Shown in pieces: positions 29,301-39,556 of a stretch of 64,000 nt of DNA. The notes under the pieces were generated by a model that was given only the letters and a program-made list of their open reading frames with translations, made no database searches and was not told the origin of the DNA. The stretch is from Apostichopus japonicus (Eukaryota; Echinodermata; Holothuroidea; Aspidochirotida; Stichopodidae). The stretch lies in assembly GCF_037975245.1 (NCBI RefSeq), contig NC_092563.1, forward strand, positions 20,726,594 through 20,790,593, written 5' to 3'. The position numbers were made by a program, and so were the translations under genes. Position 1 is the first letter of the stretch. Each line of letters begins with the position of its first letter.

Positions 29301-32300
29301 ACCCTGGCTTGATTTCATATACCCCTTTCTAGGATGAAAGGTTGTATGTGATTCCCCAACATATCCTTAGCTTTCATGGGAACTAGTTTTTAATGGTAAT
29401 TTCTAATATAAGGGATCAAAATATCCTCAAAAGAAATTTTTCATATCATTGAAAAGATGAAGTTCCTGTTCTATGCTTGGTTTTCACAATTGAACAATGC
29501 TCTTATCCATCATAACTAGTCTTTGTCATAAAAACAGATGCAAGAGCAATTGGTCGCATCACTATAGCTTTGCTAATGACAGCTTTAAGTGCATTCCTTT
29601 AGTTAATGAAACATTGGTGTTTTGAGCATCGTTGCCTATTTACATGATGATGTAATTATGATTCACCTATAAAACTATTTGCCACAAAATTAAAAGTCTT
29701 TAGCTAAAACAATCATATTGTAAATGGCTGAGAGGAGTTGTTACTTCTTACTTCCTGGCTTTTAACAACATTGGTTATTTCCAGCAGCCATAACATATTA
29801 AATTTACTTCAGTATTTCATACCAAAGAACACATGCACTTGAAATTGGTATTTACTATCTCAAATGAATCATGGAAATGAATGATTGCAGCAGGCATGTA
29901 CCCATGCTCCATGTTCTTCTGTATCTCATTATTGATACATTTTGGCGTTGTTTCCACCGATAAAAGTATTAGGCACTTTTTATGCGTTTGATTATTTCTT
30001 CTATTTCCTTGTTAAAGTACATTGTTACTGACTTCAGAGGTTGAAAATAAAGTTGTGTTGTTAACTTAGCAATATATAGTTTTCTTTACTAAAATTGTCT
30101 GTTGTCATAACTTAATTAAATTGAGGTAACCCGCTGCCTAGAATATGCCAAGTAGCGTCAACTTAAATATTCAAAGTTAACTCTGGAGATAATGGAAAGT
30201 GGGAAAAACTTGAATTGGTCTTGTCAGTTTAAAGAGGAAAGGCTATGCTGTATCAGCTCTAAAGTTTTAGTTACCATAACTTGCCCAGCTTTTGCTCAAA
30301 AAAAGATAAAGATTAAATTTGTTGGACTTTGCTGATATCTGTTGCCACAACTGATGAACATGAAGTGTAACAAAGTAAAACCAGCGAGTTGGTTGTAACC
30401 ACTACTGTCAAGTTTTACTTATGGAGTTTCTGGGTTAGTAGAGTGAACTTAAAAAAGTTAAGGCAGCGGGTTACCTCGACTTTTTCAAGTTGTCTTGACG
30501 TGTTGGGTTTTACAGTGCACAAATTGGTATGGTCCCACAAATAATGTTTCTTAGGTGTGTTTTTGTGGTCCCACATATTTTGACTGGTCCCACAAAGGTG
30601 TGTTTTTAAGGTCCCAAACATAAGGTGTACATTCTGGTCCCACAAATCAGGTCCAACAATTGTTGATGCAAAACGTACCAAGTTGCTGGTCCCAATATTA
30701 TTGTGGAGGTGAGTATGCGTGTGTGTGTGTGTGACGCCTCGTTGGTAAACACGATATCTCAAGTAGGGAAGCTTGGACCAATCTAATATTTGGTGTATAT
30801 GAGAACCACATTGAGTAGATGTGCCCTATTTTTTTCCCTTTTTTTTTTTGGTGTCTGTGAAGGTCACCAAAGGTCAGTTAGAGGCCCACAACCAAAATAT
30901 TAAAACAAGCAATAACTCCCATTGACAGGGTCCGACATGGTTGATATTTTGGGAGTAGTTGTGAATTGGGTAAGGGATCGTTTCAAAACATAACTGTCAT
31001 GTGATCCAAGGTAAACAAAGGTCAATCAGGGTTCAAAACTAGTATTTTTGCAGTAATTTGAGAACAAAATGTCCGTCAAGGTTGGGAGTTACGCTATTGT
31101 AATCCAGGAGTCGGCCCGCATCTAGGTGACCTTTGACCTCAGGTTGACCTCCAGTGACGTGAATTAGCTTCTTTCAAGTTGATTCTTTGAAGTTTCGTGG
31201 GCATATTCCAATCTAAATTGTCCATAAGTTGACTCCTCTGCAACCTTACTGTGCGAAGTTATTATAGATCAAGGTTTGGTTTGGTTTTGTAATACTTGGT
31301 GTGTGAATTCATAACATTGAGTACAATAACCCTATTGTTTTTGATGGAGGTGTGTATAACCACGCACAGTAGACTGACCTGTGTTATCATGCCATTGTGT
31401 TATTGTAACAGCTAGTTCTGGAACTAATACTGTATAATTTTTTGGGAAAAACATCCTTTGGGCCTAACCTAAGCTCTTCATCGACGGTATAGAATTTCTC
31501 TTCAATTCTACAGCTGAATTAAACGTTTATTTCCGTGGTGCAAGTAATATCTTACCTTTTTTTTCTACTTATCCTTTTTTTACAGGATGCCTTCTACCAG
31601 ATCATATTTGCTATCGCACTATCAGAACTTTCATGTAAGCAAAAGTCAAAATATGTTTTCATATCTAAGTTGTTTTCGATGGGTTTTCATTTTGACACCT
31701 AAAGGGAATGTTACATTTTGTATAACCATGATGTAATTTGATTCTATAACATGGTGAAACTTGCGAAGATTTGACTTACTACCTACATATAACAGCTCTG
31801 AAGTTGATATTTTGGTAGGCTATATTTGTTCATTGTAATGTAAATAAAAATTCATGTCCCCCCCCCACCTAAATAAAATAATAACGTTGACGAACTTCGT
31901 TAGTTTTAGTCTAGTTAAATTTGATTTTCAAACATTTTTGTGGTTCAATTTATTTAAATCTTTCATTTCAATATGTGGCTATCCCGTAAAGACGGTATCT
32001 TTTTAAGGAAATTTGAAATTTCATTGAGTGAAAACAATCATCCAGAAATTATGTTTATTTTGAACAAATGCTACCTATTGTTTATGTAGGTTAGGCTAAA
32101 ATGTAGTCAAAATGCAGATACTACATTAAAGGAAGCGCCATTTATCCTGGAAGGTAAAAAAAATATATATATATATAGAAAATGTATACGGCTCGGGATA
32201 TTCGAGGCAAATTAAAGAATTCAAGAAAATCAGCTGGGTTGGGGAGGGCGCGGGAGGGGCTCTAGATGTCAATCCGTGTCATGCCGAATTATTCCTTGTA

Positions 32301-35218
32301 AAGTGCGACATGTCTTGGAAAAGAATTATAAAAAAAGTTATTTGTCTATATGGAACATCTATAGATGTTTTTAGCTTTAACAAATGGCTTATTAAGTAAC
32401 AGATAATTAATTTCTCCATGATTATTATGTACTGCCGTATATTGTTAGACCTTTCAAGTTTACTGCATGCAAATCAAAAATGATTCACTCTTGATCAACT
32501 TTTGGTGGACTTAACTGGGTAGAGGTCGGCCGAGAATAAAGTTTATATCCACATTCAGAATCCTGAAATTTCAACGCAATACATAGGCCTGTGTATGTAT
32601 CCTTTTCTTTTCTTTAATGGATTTAATGTTTGATAACAAATTAGTTGTTACTAAAAATCTATCTTACTATTTCATCTATAGCCTTGGCAAACGAAAATAA
32701 AGTCACCTTCGCATCTTGTCCTGGCGACATGACTTTTGAAAACGACGATAAGAACAGTTCGCTCGAAGTTGCTTTTGATGAACCGGTAGTCGACTACAAT
32801 ACTGATGGAACTGTCAATATCGAGATCGACAAACCGGTTGATGATAAATTTGAAGTTGGGTGCACCAGAGTGACGTATATCGCAACTGATGATGCCGGAA
32901 ACACAGCTACTTGTAGTTTTCTCGTCTGCGTTGGGTCATTTTCATGTAAGTTGTTCGTATTTAAAATGTACGCATAATCATTGTCTTTATAGTAACACTG
33001 TGATCATTGCAGGTTGCATTTTCTATACAACTTTTACTTTTTTGGAGGATGACCCATTAAACAACGAAGGCTCGTCAATTATATCATTAGTGATACAATC
33101 CATATGCTATTAGGACAGATACTCAAATGCTCACAAGAACTCGATAGGAAATATATGACTTTTAATGGCATTAAATCTGATGTTGATATGAGGTTCAAAA
33201 CACGTTTTGGTAAAACTTATTAAAACCGATAATTAATTATTAATACAAGGATTCACATAACATTTAAGACTTCACTGAGGAAATGTCCCTTTAAATATCT
33301 GAGTATAATAAAAGAGATAAAAAAAAAACAAGACTACTATGACCTCAAATAACGTTACTGTTTACAATGCAGTTAAGTTTGCCAAGGACAAAATGGCGTT
33401 GAATGGTATCCAAAAACTTTCTGTTGATCATATTTGAAGTTAAAAGACCATTAATATTAGACAGTATAAGGAGGTGAAGTTACCATCACCTCAGCATCCA
33501 TAGCAAAGCATAGCATAGCATTTCATAGAGTTTAGCATTTTTCAAAGGTGTATACATTGAAGCCCTAATGGTTAAAAGGAACATTATTGGCGATAATATT
33601 CCGGTTAGGATTCATGTGTTATTTGATGATGGATGATAATTTGACTATACCAACAAATCTTCTAAAAATCACTTAAAATAAGGTCGCGTTTGAACAAATT
33701 AATGCATTTGATCAAATTAATTCAAGGGCCTTCTCTGCGATTTCTTTACCAATTAAGTTTCATGAGTTTATATGTATGTCATGATTAGATTTTTTTTAAA
33801 CCTACATGATAACCTATTCATCAGCAAACTTCAAACCAACTTCGAAATAATTTAAATAACAATTTAACCAATACTTTAATAAATTACCAACTTTGGCGGT
33901 CTTTAGCACTTCTTGTAAGTATGTATTGCGTGAAAAAACGACTGATTCACCTCTAACACTATAAACCAGAGAATAAGAAATATTCATGTTTATGCTGAAC
34001 AGTAGGCTATATATCAGTTGCATCGTTTATTTATTCGATTCGATATTTGAAATAGTTCAACAACCATGACTCAGAATATTTGGATTCCTTGCGCTGTTTA
34101 CCAGTATGGCTATTGCAAATATTATACAGTGAGTGGGCCTGAAGTTTCGATCCTAGCAGGATCTTCTTCAGAGGCTGATTTTTTTTTCTCGAAACGTCAG
34201 GCCCACATACTTTTTACAAATTCTCTTATACAGGCTCTTTAGTGGATAAGCAGTTTGCTAACAGCTTTTGTTTTATTTTATTTTGAAAATACTATACCAT
34301 AGAGAAGTACAAAGTCAATGCGTACAGGCTTGTAACAGAACGAGACAGTCACGAAGAATTTGTGTAAAATTTCAAACATTTTTATCATAATGAGAAAGAC
34401 ACTGCTTTTACAAAATAATCAGAGTAAAGCCTCCTTTTTAAGAAATGTCACACATGATAAAGTCTACAGGGTGGGAAAACCTAAACAGCTTGATCCACTC
34501 TCAAACCCCAGTCCTCTAACATTAACAGTACTGTGTGATCATGACGTGTGTTACAACTAGTGAGATACCATGTCAGTGGCTTGTCGCAAAGTTATCGCGA
34601 AGATCGCCCGTTGCCTTCATTCTGTATGAGACACTGGATCTATGTTTTTTCATAAGTCGAAAATTAACATCATGCCCCACGTAAACGTTGATCTATCGAT
34701 AAGTGAGCAACAAAAAAGGCCGGGATACAGAAATTGACTTTAGCGTGACGTTACCATTCGGTCATGAAGGGTTCCCGCTTTTTTGGCATTCGTAAACCAC
34801 ATGGTCTTTGTGTAGAGCATTTGCGAATATCTGAAACCGTATTTGTTATCGTATTTCCAATTCCCAACCTTTGTAATATTTATAAATATTCCTATAGGAA
34901 TAATGTTCCTATTGGAACAATTATGTAGTAAACTAAATATTCAATTCATAAAATTCAATCATAAAATCTGTCAGTGATCGCATGGTGTTAGAATATGATC
35001 CATGGATATATATTGCGACACATCCGCGGCGGTTCTGGCGACCAGTTTTGTTGTGTTTTTATTGTGATTATTATTTTATTATGATTTTGTGTTATATGTA
35101 TATAAATATTTATTTCTGTCTCTTTCCAGTTACACCTGGTACTATATTGGTGATAATTGCAGTTGCAGTTGCGGTTGTCACCGTAGGTTGTGTCATCATT
35201 GTTTGCAAGTGCAAGTGA
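16763..35218 (+). CDS. Small HYR-domain type I membrane protein (four exons)
   Basis: Exons 16763-16765 (ATG only), 31586-31634, 32682-32945 and 35130-35218 join to 405 nt, giving 134 aa. Phases agree (0,1,1) and all splice sites are GT-AG. Exon 2 completes a signal peptide (MDAFYQIIFAIALSELS). Exon 3 is a symmetric 1-1 exon encoding one HYR (hyalin repeat) domain, residues about 28-104: ASCPGDMTF at the start, GCTRVTYIATDDAGNTATC then FLVCV at the end. Exon 4 encodes a ~22-residue hydrophobic helix and the tail CKCK. HYR is an Ig-like fold linked to extracellular adhesion, as in echinoderm hyalin, so a cell-surface role is inferred. The ATG-only exon lies 14.8 kb upstream and is the weakest link; exons 2-4 are firm. 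Confidence 0.7.
17346..23369. other. AT-rich intronic sequence of the HYR gene
   Basis: No exon recognised. Contains a fragment at 17526-17890 related to the GGTCCCACAA repeats downstream. 17843-17885 is an inverted match to about 30669-30712. A poly-G tract lies at 18916-18927. A CAGGTGCATATCCAGG-type transposon end lies at about 19660-19725. 20040-20900 has several dispersed AGCGTGACA/AACGCTGT words. Otherwise nothing supportable. Confidence 0.5.
23370..24420. repeat. Tandem repeat, ~322-bp period, about 3 copies
   Basis: CCAGGAATTAT recurs at about 23505, 23826 and 24148, with co-repeating words (GGTTGGTCC, GCTTCTGCCCAGTATATAAA, GCACATGGGGGAA, GTTTAGGACTACTAGTTGAG). Antisense ORFs across it are repeat by-products. 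Confidence 0.85.
25110..25417. repeat. ~66-bp GGTCCCACAA minisatellite, left part
   Basis: Four to five units of GGTCCCACAA(A/T)TTGGTCTGG plus TCCCACAAATGATG and TTCTCAGGTGTGTTTT. The array resumes at 30518, so the CACTA-like element was inserted into it. Confidence 0.9.
26105..26398 (+). CDS. Partial ORF of a multicopy animal family (DYYPLTSY motif)
   Basis: 97 codons from ATG to TGA. The translation has the pattern VLANIQTIIVDKNDGWLVVK, then HIGAYKV, then LKDYYPLTSYTM and VVLKLYM. This resembles, from memory, the C-terminal part of uncharacterised multicopy proteins of fish and marine invertebrates in which a short beta-rich stretch ends with D(Y/H)(Y/H)PL. Function unknown. The N-terminal part is missing, so this is likely a fragment or terminal exon. 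It lies inside the CACTA-like element, 300 bp upstream of the SAMD3-like pseudogene and on the same strand, as if one transcription unit. It may be captured cargo or an element gene. Confidence 0.5.
   Translation: MFVVIGSDSGHSVLANIQTIIVDKNDGWLVVKLHKSIFQSHIGAYKVTETENYDQVVCPGNLKDYYPLTSYTMREAKVVVLKLYMKNNRSYPKLSCL
26676..28380 (+). pseudogene. SAMD3-like multicopy protein, frameshifted
   Basis: A splice acceptor (CATAG, to 26675) is followed by ATG at 26697 and a PB1/ubiquitin-like start: YKLRVVLSPKDIQKVSLEQR, then LQYADPDFGGEMVNLTN. The frame shifts near 26930, then runs open to 27531 (CWPKVFQVPKV, FLDAIANRIWEYKAYPT, CLAEKGSSSGYDEMLNSIKF, KMGNLRANMRK). It shifts again near 27530 and 27585 into IRTYAYRRQDLVLNAPAVNE, stopping at a GT donor after residue P (27686). 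The next exon (28242-~28380) gives LKAEFSRLSNLALGSTFFSS. The order matches the multicopy family often labelled SAMD3-like in fish. At least three frameshifts make it a pseudogene unless the raw sequence has indel errors. Function of the family is unknown to me. Confidence 0.7.
28430..30120. other. Non-coding interior of the CACTA-like element
   Basis: No ORF of note. About 28605-28670 resembles 38900-38965 (shared ATGGT(C/T)ACCTTTGGTCAAA and TTTTTATTACCAC), showing a dispersed repeat. Confidence 0.5.
30518..30720. repeat. GGTCCCACAA minisatellite, right part
   Basis: Diverged continuation of the array at 25110-25417, ending in GGTCCCAATATTATTGTGG, which is an inverted match to 17843-17885. 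Confidence 0.8.
30720..31330. repeat. Diverged single copy of the 400-bp satellite family
   Basis: Begins with a (GT)n run and ACACGATATCTCAAGTAGG. It shares long stretches with the 48.1-51.8 kb array (GGTCACCAAAGGTCAGTTA, ACTAGTATTTTTGC, GTTGGGAGTT, CGACCCGCATCT-type words). The four-half-site cluster occurs at 31127-31160. It lies 260 bp upstream of HYR exon 2. Confidence 0.8.
32946..35129. other. Last intron of the HYR gene
   Basis: No further exon found. Contains a hairpin repeat at 34130-34205 in which GGGCCTGAAGTTTCGA pairs with TCGAAACGTCAGGCCC, around GATCCTAGCAGGATCTTC. This motif recalls hairpins at the ends of dispersed repeats in many aquatic animals. Confidence 0.55.
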
Positions 35219-35830
35219 TTGCCTTAATTCTCAACCTCTCAAATTTTCAACCTCTCGACGTCGACATGTGAAGCCTACTTTTTTAACCTGCTTAAGTGAG
35301 AAATAACCCATTCAATAATCAGAGTCTTACATAATATGAAAGAGGCTGGAGTAATCAGTATATCTCACAGAACAACTGAACAACAAATTGACTCTGTTTG
35401 AGACATAATGTGTCTTAAAGTAGCCTATTCCTTCAAAATGGCCATTCCACATCCAAATGAAAACACATCGAAATGACATTTGAAAATGCGCCCTTTAATA
35501 ATACCACTGCTATAACAGTTTACCTGCCTCGGGCATTTCAATATGCTCTCGAGGTAGATCGGGGAAACTCTGAGCTGAGGAAGTGACTTTCCCATGCTCG
35601 TTCCCTTGTTAGGCTTGGCGAATTGATTACGTAACACAGGCTAATGTTCCTTGAAAGGTTAATAACCTTGAAAGGTGCAGAAGTTGTAAGTGGTGAAAAA
35701 AGGAAAGGCAAGGATTTTCAAATAACGACTTGGAAAAATGAGATAATCGTACGCATTAAGTACTTAGTTTACTAATTGTGGAGACATTAAATAAATGTTA
35801 ATTTTCATATAGATTTAAAGTAAGGTATTA
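35219..35830. other. 3' flank of the HYR gene
   Basis: No coding sequence seen. An AATAAA hexamer near 35789 is a possible but distant polyadenylation signal. Confidence 0.3.
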
Positions 35831-36120
35831 CACTGTAAAAAATATGGGGAAAGGTTACTCCAAAAAGTGGGTGAAACCAGGCTGCCCCACCCCTATGTGT
35901 GTAAGGTGGTAGATTACCCCGTGTGAGGAAATATCAGCTTTCCTGTCGAAGAGGAAATGTTACTCTATGAATTAGGGAAAGGTTTTCCTAACTTAAGAGG
36001 TAAAATTCATGATACTCCACATTAAGGGGGCAACAAAGTTTCAAGTAAGAAACCTCTTCAATTGAGGAAACCTCTTCCCCCATATTATGGGGTAAAGTCA
36101 TATATAACCCAAAGTTGACT
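35831..36120. repeat. CACTGTAAAA-starting repeat fragment
   Basis: Starts CACTGTAAAAAATATGGGG, like a CACTA-type end, and continues with imperfect GGGAAAGGTT/GAGGAAA(C/T) repeats to a CCCCCATATTATGGGG palindrome (about 36077-36092). No matching right end was found, so it may be a truncated element. Confidence 0.35.
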
Positions 36121-36867
36121 GGTAAGCTGTGTTATGACAAAGGTATTGATTCATATCCAACTGTATTTTCTCTTTAAACAAATCAGAGATCTTTACAGTA
36201 TCATATGAGTTAAAGACAATCTAAGGTGAAACATTAACTACAATAATGTATCACTTTATTTTGTTAATGGTTTTATAAAGATCTTCTTATTTTGTACAAA
36301 TCGTTTTTTGACAATGTACAGTATCATGTTTATTCACTGTATGCTTTTGCTGTGTTTTTTTTTAAATGATTATATTATTTCTTACTAGAAATGTCATACA
36401 CACAAATATTTTATAATATCACTCTTAAATGATATCCTTCACACTGTTGTTCAGTAAAATGTTCATACTTCTCATATCTGTAGATATTTGAATAAGTGGG
36501 AATAACCCACCAACTACATGTACCGGTGCATTGAAAATTATTCAAAATTCAGAAAAAGTTCCAGATATGCAACTTGCTACTTAGAACTCTGTTGAGAGCA
36601 AGTCCTTTTTATAAATAAAAACTTTAAGTAAACATTCAACTGAGAACAAAATATATTTATCAGTCATTTTAGTTCACCATATTCTATCTTTATACATGAC
36701 TGTTAACTAAAACCATATTTTCAACCGTTCATGTCAGTCTAATTTTTTCCAACCTTCAATTCTGCTAACCTTTCATTCTTCCATCATATAGAATTAAAGT
36801 ATGGTATTAGTGGCAAGTATCACACCCTGATCTCTATATGACAACCTGCCAATCAACGTATAGACAA

Positions 36868-36968
<101 letters not shown>

Positions 36969-37004
36969 TTATTTTCACTGCGGCGATAATCGGGCAGCTC
37001 TGAG

Positions 37005-37110
37005 ATATATATATGATGTGGCCAAGTAGGAAAAGGCGGTGGCACTTGAAGCAATGAGGCCCGAGGAAAGTTCGGGGTTCAATCCTCGGCCGAGTCATAG
37101 TAAGGTGGGT
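37005..37110 (+). mobile_element. tRNA-Ser/Leu-derived SINE head
   Basis: Has box A TGGCCAAGTAGG (37019-37030) and box B GGTTCAATCC (37076-37085) at tRNA-like spacing, with GGCGGTGGCACTTGAAGC between, resembling a class II (Ser/Leu) tRNA with a long variable arm. The flanking stems do not close into a functional tRNA, so a SINE is more likely. Confidence 0.65.
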
Positions 37111-39550
37111 TTTTCATTCAAGAGGAATCTACGGAATTTCCATCTGAAATGACCTCCTTGCTTGAAAAAGATTTTAAATTTGAGATACAATTATGAAAGT
37201 TGTAAACCATAAGCCTTTGCGGGCTTCTCCCACATTCGTGGTCGCTTAAGCGTCGTAAAAAACTAAATGCCTAATTAAAGTGTTATTTTCTATCAATAGA
37301 TGTCGTAAAGTGAGTGAAAAGTAATTAATTTTCATTTCGTTGCAGCTGGTTTCACGTTGTGATTAGGTTATTGTTCTACTCGTGCATGGTTGACACGATT
37401 TATTATACAAATTAGCCGTTACAGAGAATTTAGCACTTCAAATATTGTTGAACATAATTGGACGCGGTTAAAATATGTATGTGAAACACGTCATAGGACG
37501 GCATGACATTGTAACTTCACTACCCTGTCTGATGGGGCCATCTTGATAGCTGGGGTCGGCTAAAGAGAGTTACGACAAAAAGATGGTAATGGAGAAATTT
37601 GGAAAAGCCCGTGGCACACTGGTACCATTTAAACAGACTCCTTTATCATACACGGGTCATCAAATATTTTGCTTGGAATATACGGCTATTATAATTATCC
37701 TTATATAACGCAGAACGTTAAAGGTATTCTCACGGCAAATCTTGTCTCAACGTATTCCCCGATTTAAAAATAAAATGAATGCCGCCCTTTGCCATTCTCA
37801 TCCCTAGCTATAAACAGATTACGGATCTAGGTACCGTTACCGCAAAGTTTACAGGTCTCCGAGATTCCAATCTTTATCTCAGTATTGCGTATCCTATAGG
37901 CTTACTGTGTAATTGTACTGTGTTTTATGTGTGAGCAACTTTCCTATTGTTCAGGAGACATGGTGCTAGCTGTGCGCAAGTGTTTGATTGGCTATGGAAC
38001 AATGCATTTGTCAGAGCAAAACAAATCCTCCATGTGACAGGGGACAAGCCCCTTTTCCGGATTTTCGCTGGCATGTTGTACGACAACTTGAAATATTCAC
38101 AACGCTAATTTGTTATAAATTGCTCTCGTCCATTACGATAAATAGTAATAATCTAGGTGTGCGTACTTCTTTAGTTTTGTTGCTGGCAATCCACATAAAT
38201 ATATCAAACTAAGAGTGATAAATGGCCAGCACAGTTTGGATATTTCTAATTTACGGTAGCCAAGTAGAGAGACGCGGTATCTGCGTAGAAACACCTATTC
38301 TTATGTTTTATTGAACAGGGAAACAACAGTATTGCAAGAATGGTGTGCGCTAGATGATGAATGGAAAGGTCATCCGAGAACTTCTCACATTAGTTCAGCT
38401 GAAGACTGGTCACACCACGGAGTTAAAACTTATACATAACTATACATTTCTTCCTTGTCCAGTTAGTTGAGGCATGGAAGTAAAATCGTGGGTTCTGTGT
38501 TTTGCTGTAAATGTAGTTTTGGCCAAGTCGTTTGTAATACACTTTTTCTCGCGTGCAAACTGTTTATGCCCCAGAGTCCGTTTCTACCTATCCCGAAAGT
38601 GCTAACCCACTGTATTTTACATGCCCGAGGATCTGTCCGATAAAAACTAGTATAAATCGAAGGGCGTTCTCTGGGCAGTACAGCAAATAGATACGGGGAA
38701 ATAGCTTTGTGAAAAGAAAGGTACACTATAGGCTGTTCATACTATAGGGTCTTATCAAGACTCCTGTAAAGGGCGATTAGTTATGGGAAAGATAAGGGAC
38801 TGCCTGCTAAGATGAAGGCATTTGTGTTTGAGTGCGTAGCCATTTTGCCAAAATGAGGTGATTTGAGTAATCGAGGGGAGGGGGAAGAAAATATCTAAAA
38901 AAATATGGTTACCTTTGGTCAAAGTTTTGAAACTGTTTTTATTACCACTTTGGAGGAAAGTTACCTCACTGGGACATTCAGTCATCTTATGCTTTCAAAA
39001 AGAATGTCTAAGAACAATTTGGAAAGTAAAGACGGAAACGTACTTTTTGAAAGCTTCTAGCTATTATAGCATGCTAAAATTGGGGCTAATACAGCATACT
39101 TTTAAAATATCCTGTAACCTGCTCTGGATCAACACTATCAAATATGGAAGAAATGTTTGAAGAGTACATAGTTTTAAAGTATGAATATGCTCACTTTCGC
39201 ATAAAACATGCAAGTGAGATAGTGATAGTACGTTTTCCCGTGCTCATGAATATTGTAGTTGAACTTACTGTATAGCACATGTACAGATGCAATCAATGTG
39301 TGAATAACATTATGTAACAATGCTGAATTACCTAACTTTAGCGATACCTGATAGATCCATAGGGACAGTCCCAAATATGGGATGCGGGAATTGATACCCC
39401 AAATATGGCTAGGAGTCATCATGCCTCCTTCGTGGACCTTTCCATGATTCGAAGCAGCTTTACATTAAACAAAAAGAAACTTTGTCAAAACTTCAAAAGA
39501 CCCTTAAAATGTTATGTTCCCTGCATTTCAAACATATTAACCACTGCCCT
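37111..39550. other. Intergenic stretch without recognised genes
   Basis: No supportable coding exon or known repeat apart from the 38900-38965 segment shared with 28605-28670. Confidence 0.5.
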
Positions 39551-39556
39551 ATCTCC

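Larger units (their letters stand above)
25418..30517. mobile_element. CACTA/EnSpm-like DNA transposon, 5.1 kb, carrying gene-like cargo
   Basis: Ends are the inverted repeat CACTGTAAAACCCAAC (25418-25433) and its complement (30502-30517), flanked by CA on both sides. Removing it restores a continuous 66-bp minisatellite unit. CACT...AGTG ends and 2-3-bp duplications are typical of the CACTA/EnSpm superfamily. A subterminal inverted pair (GAGGTAACCCGCTGCCT at 30123-30139 and its complement at 30461-30477) lies near the right end. No TNP2-type transposase is visible. The interior contains one open ORF and a frameshifted SAMD3-like pseudogene. Confidence 0.8.
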
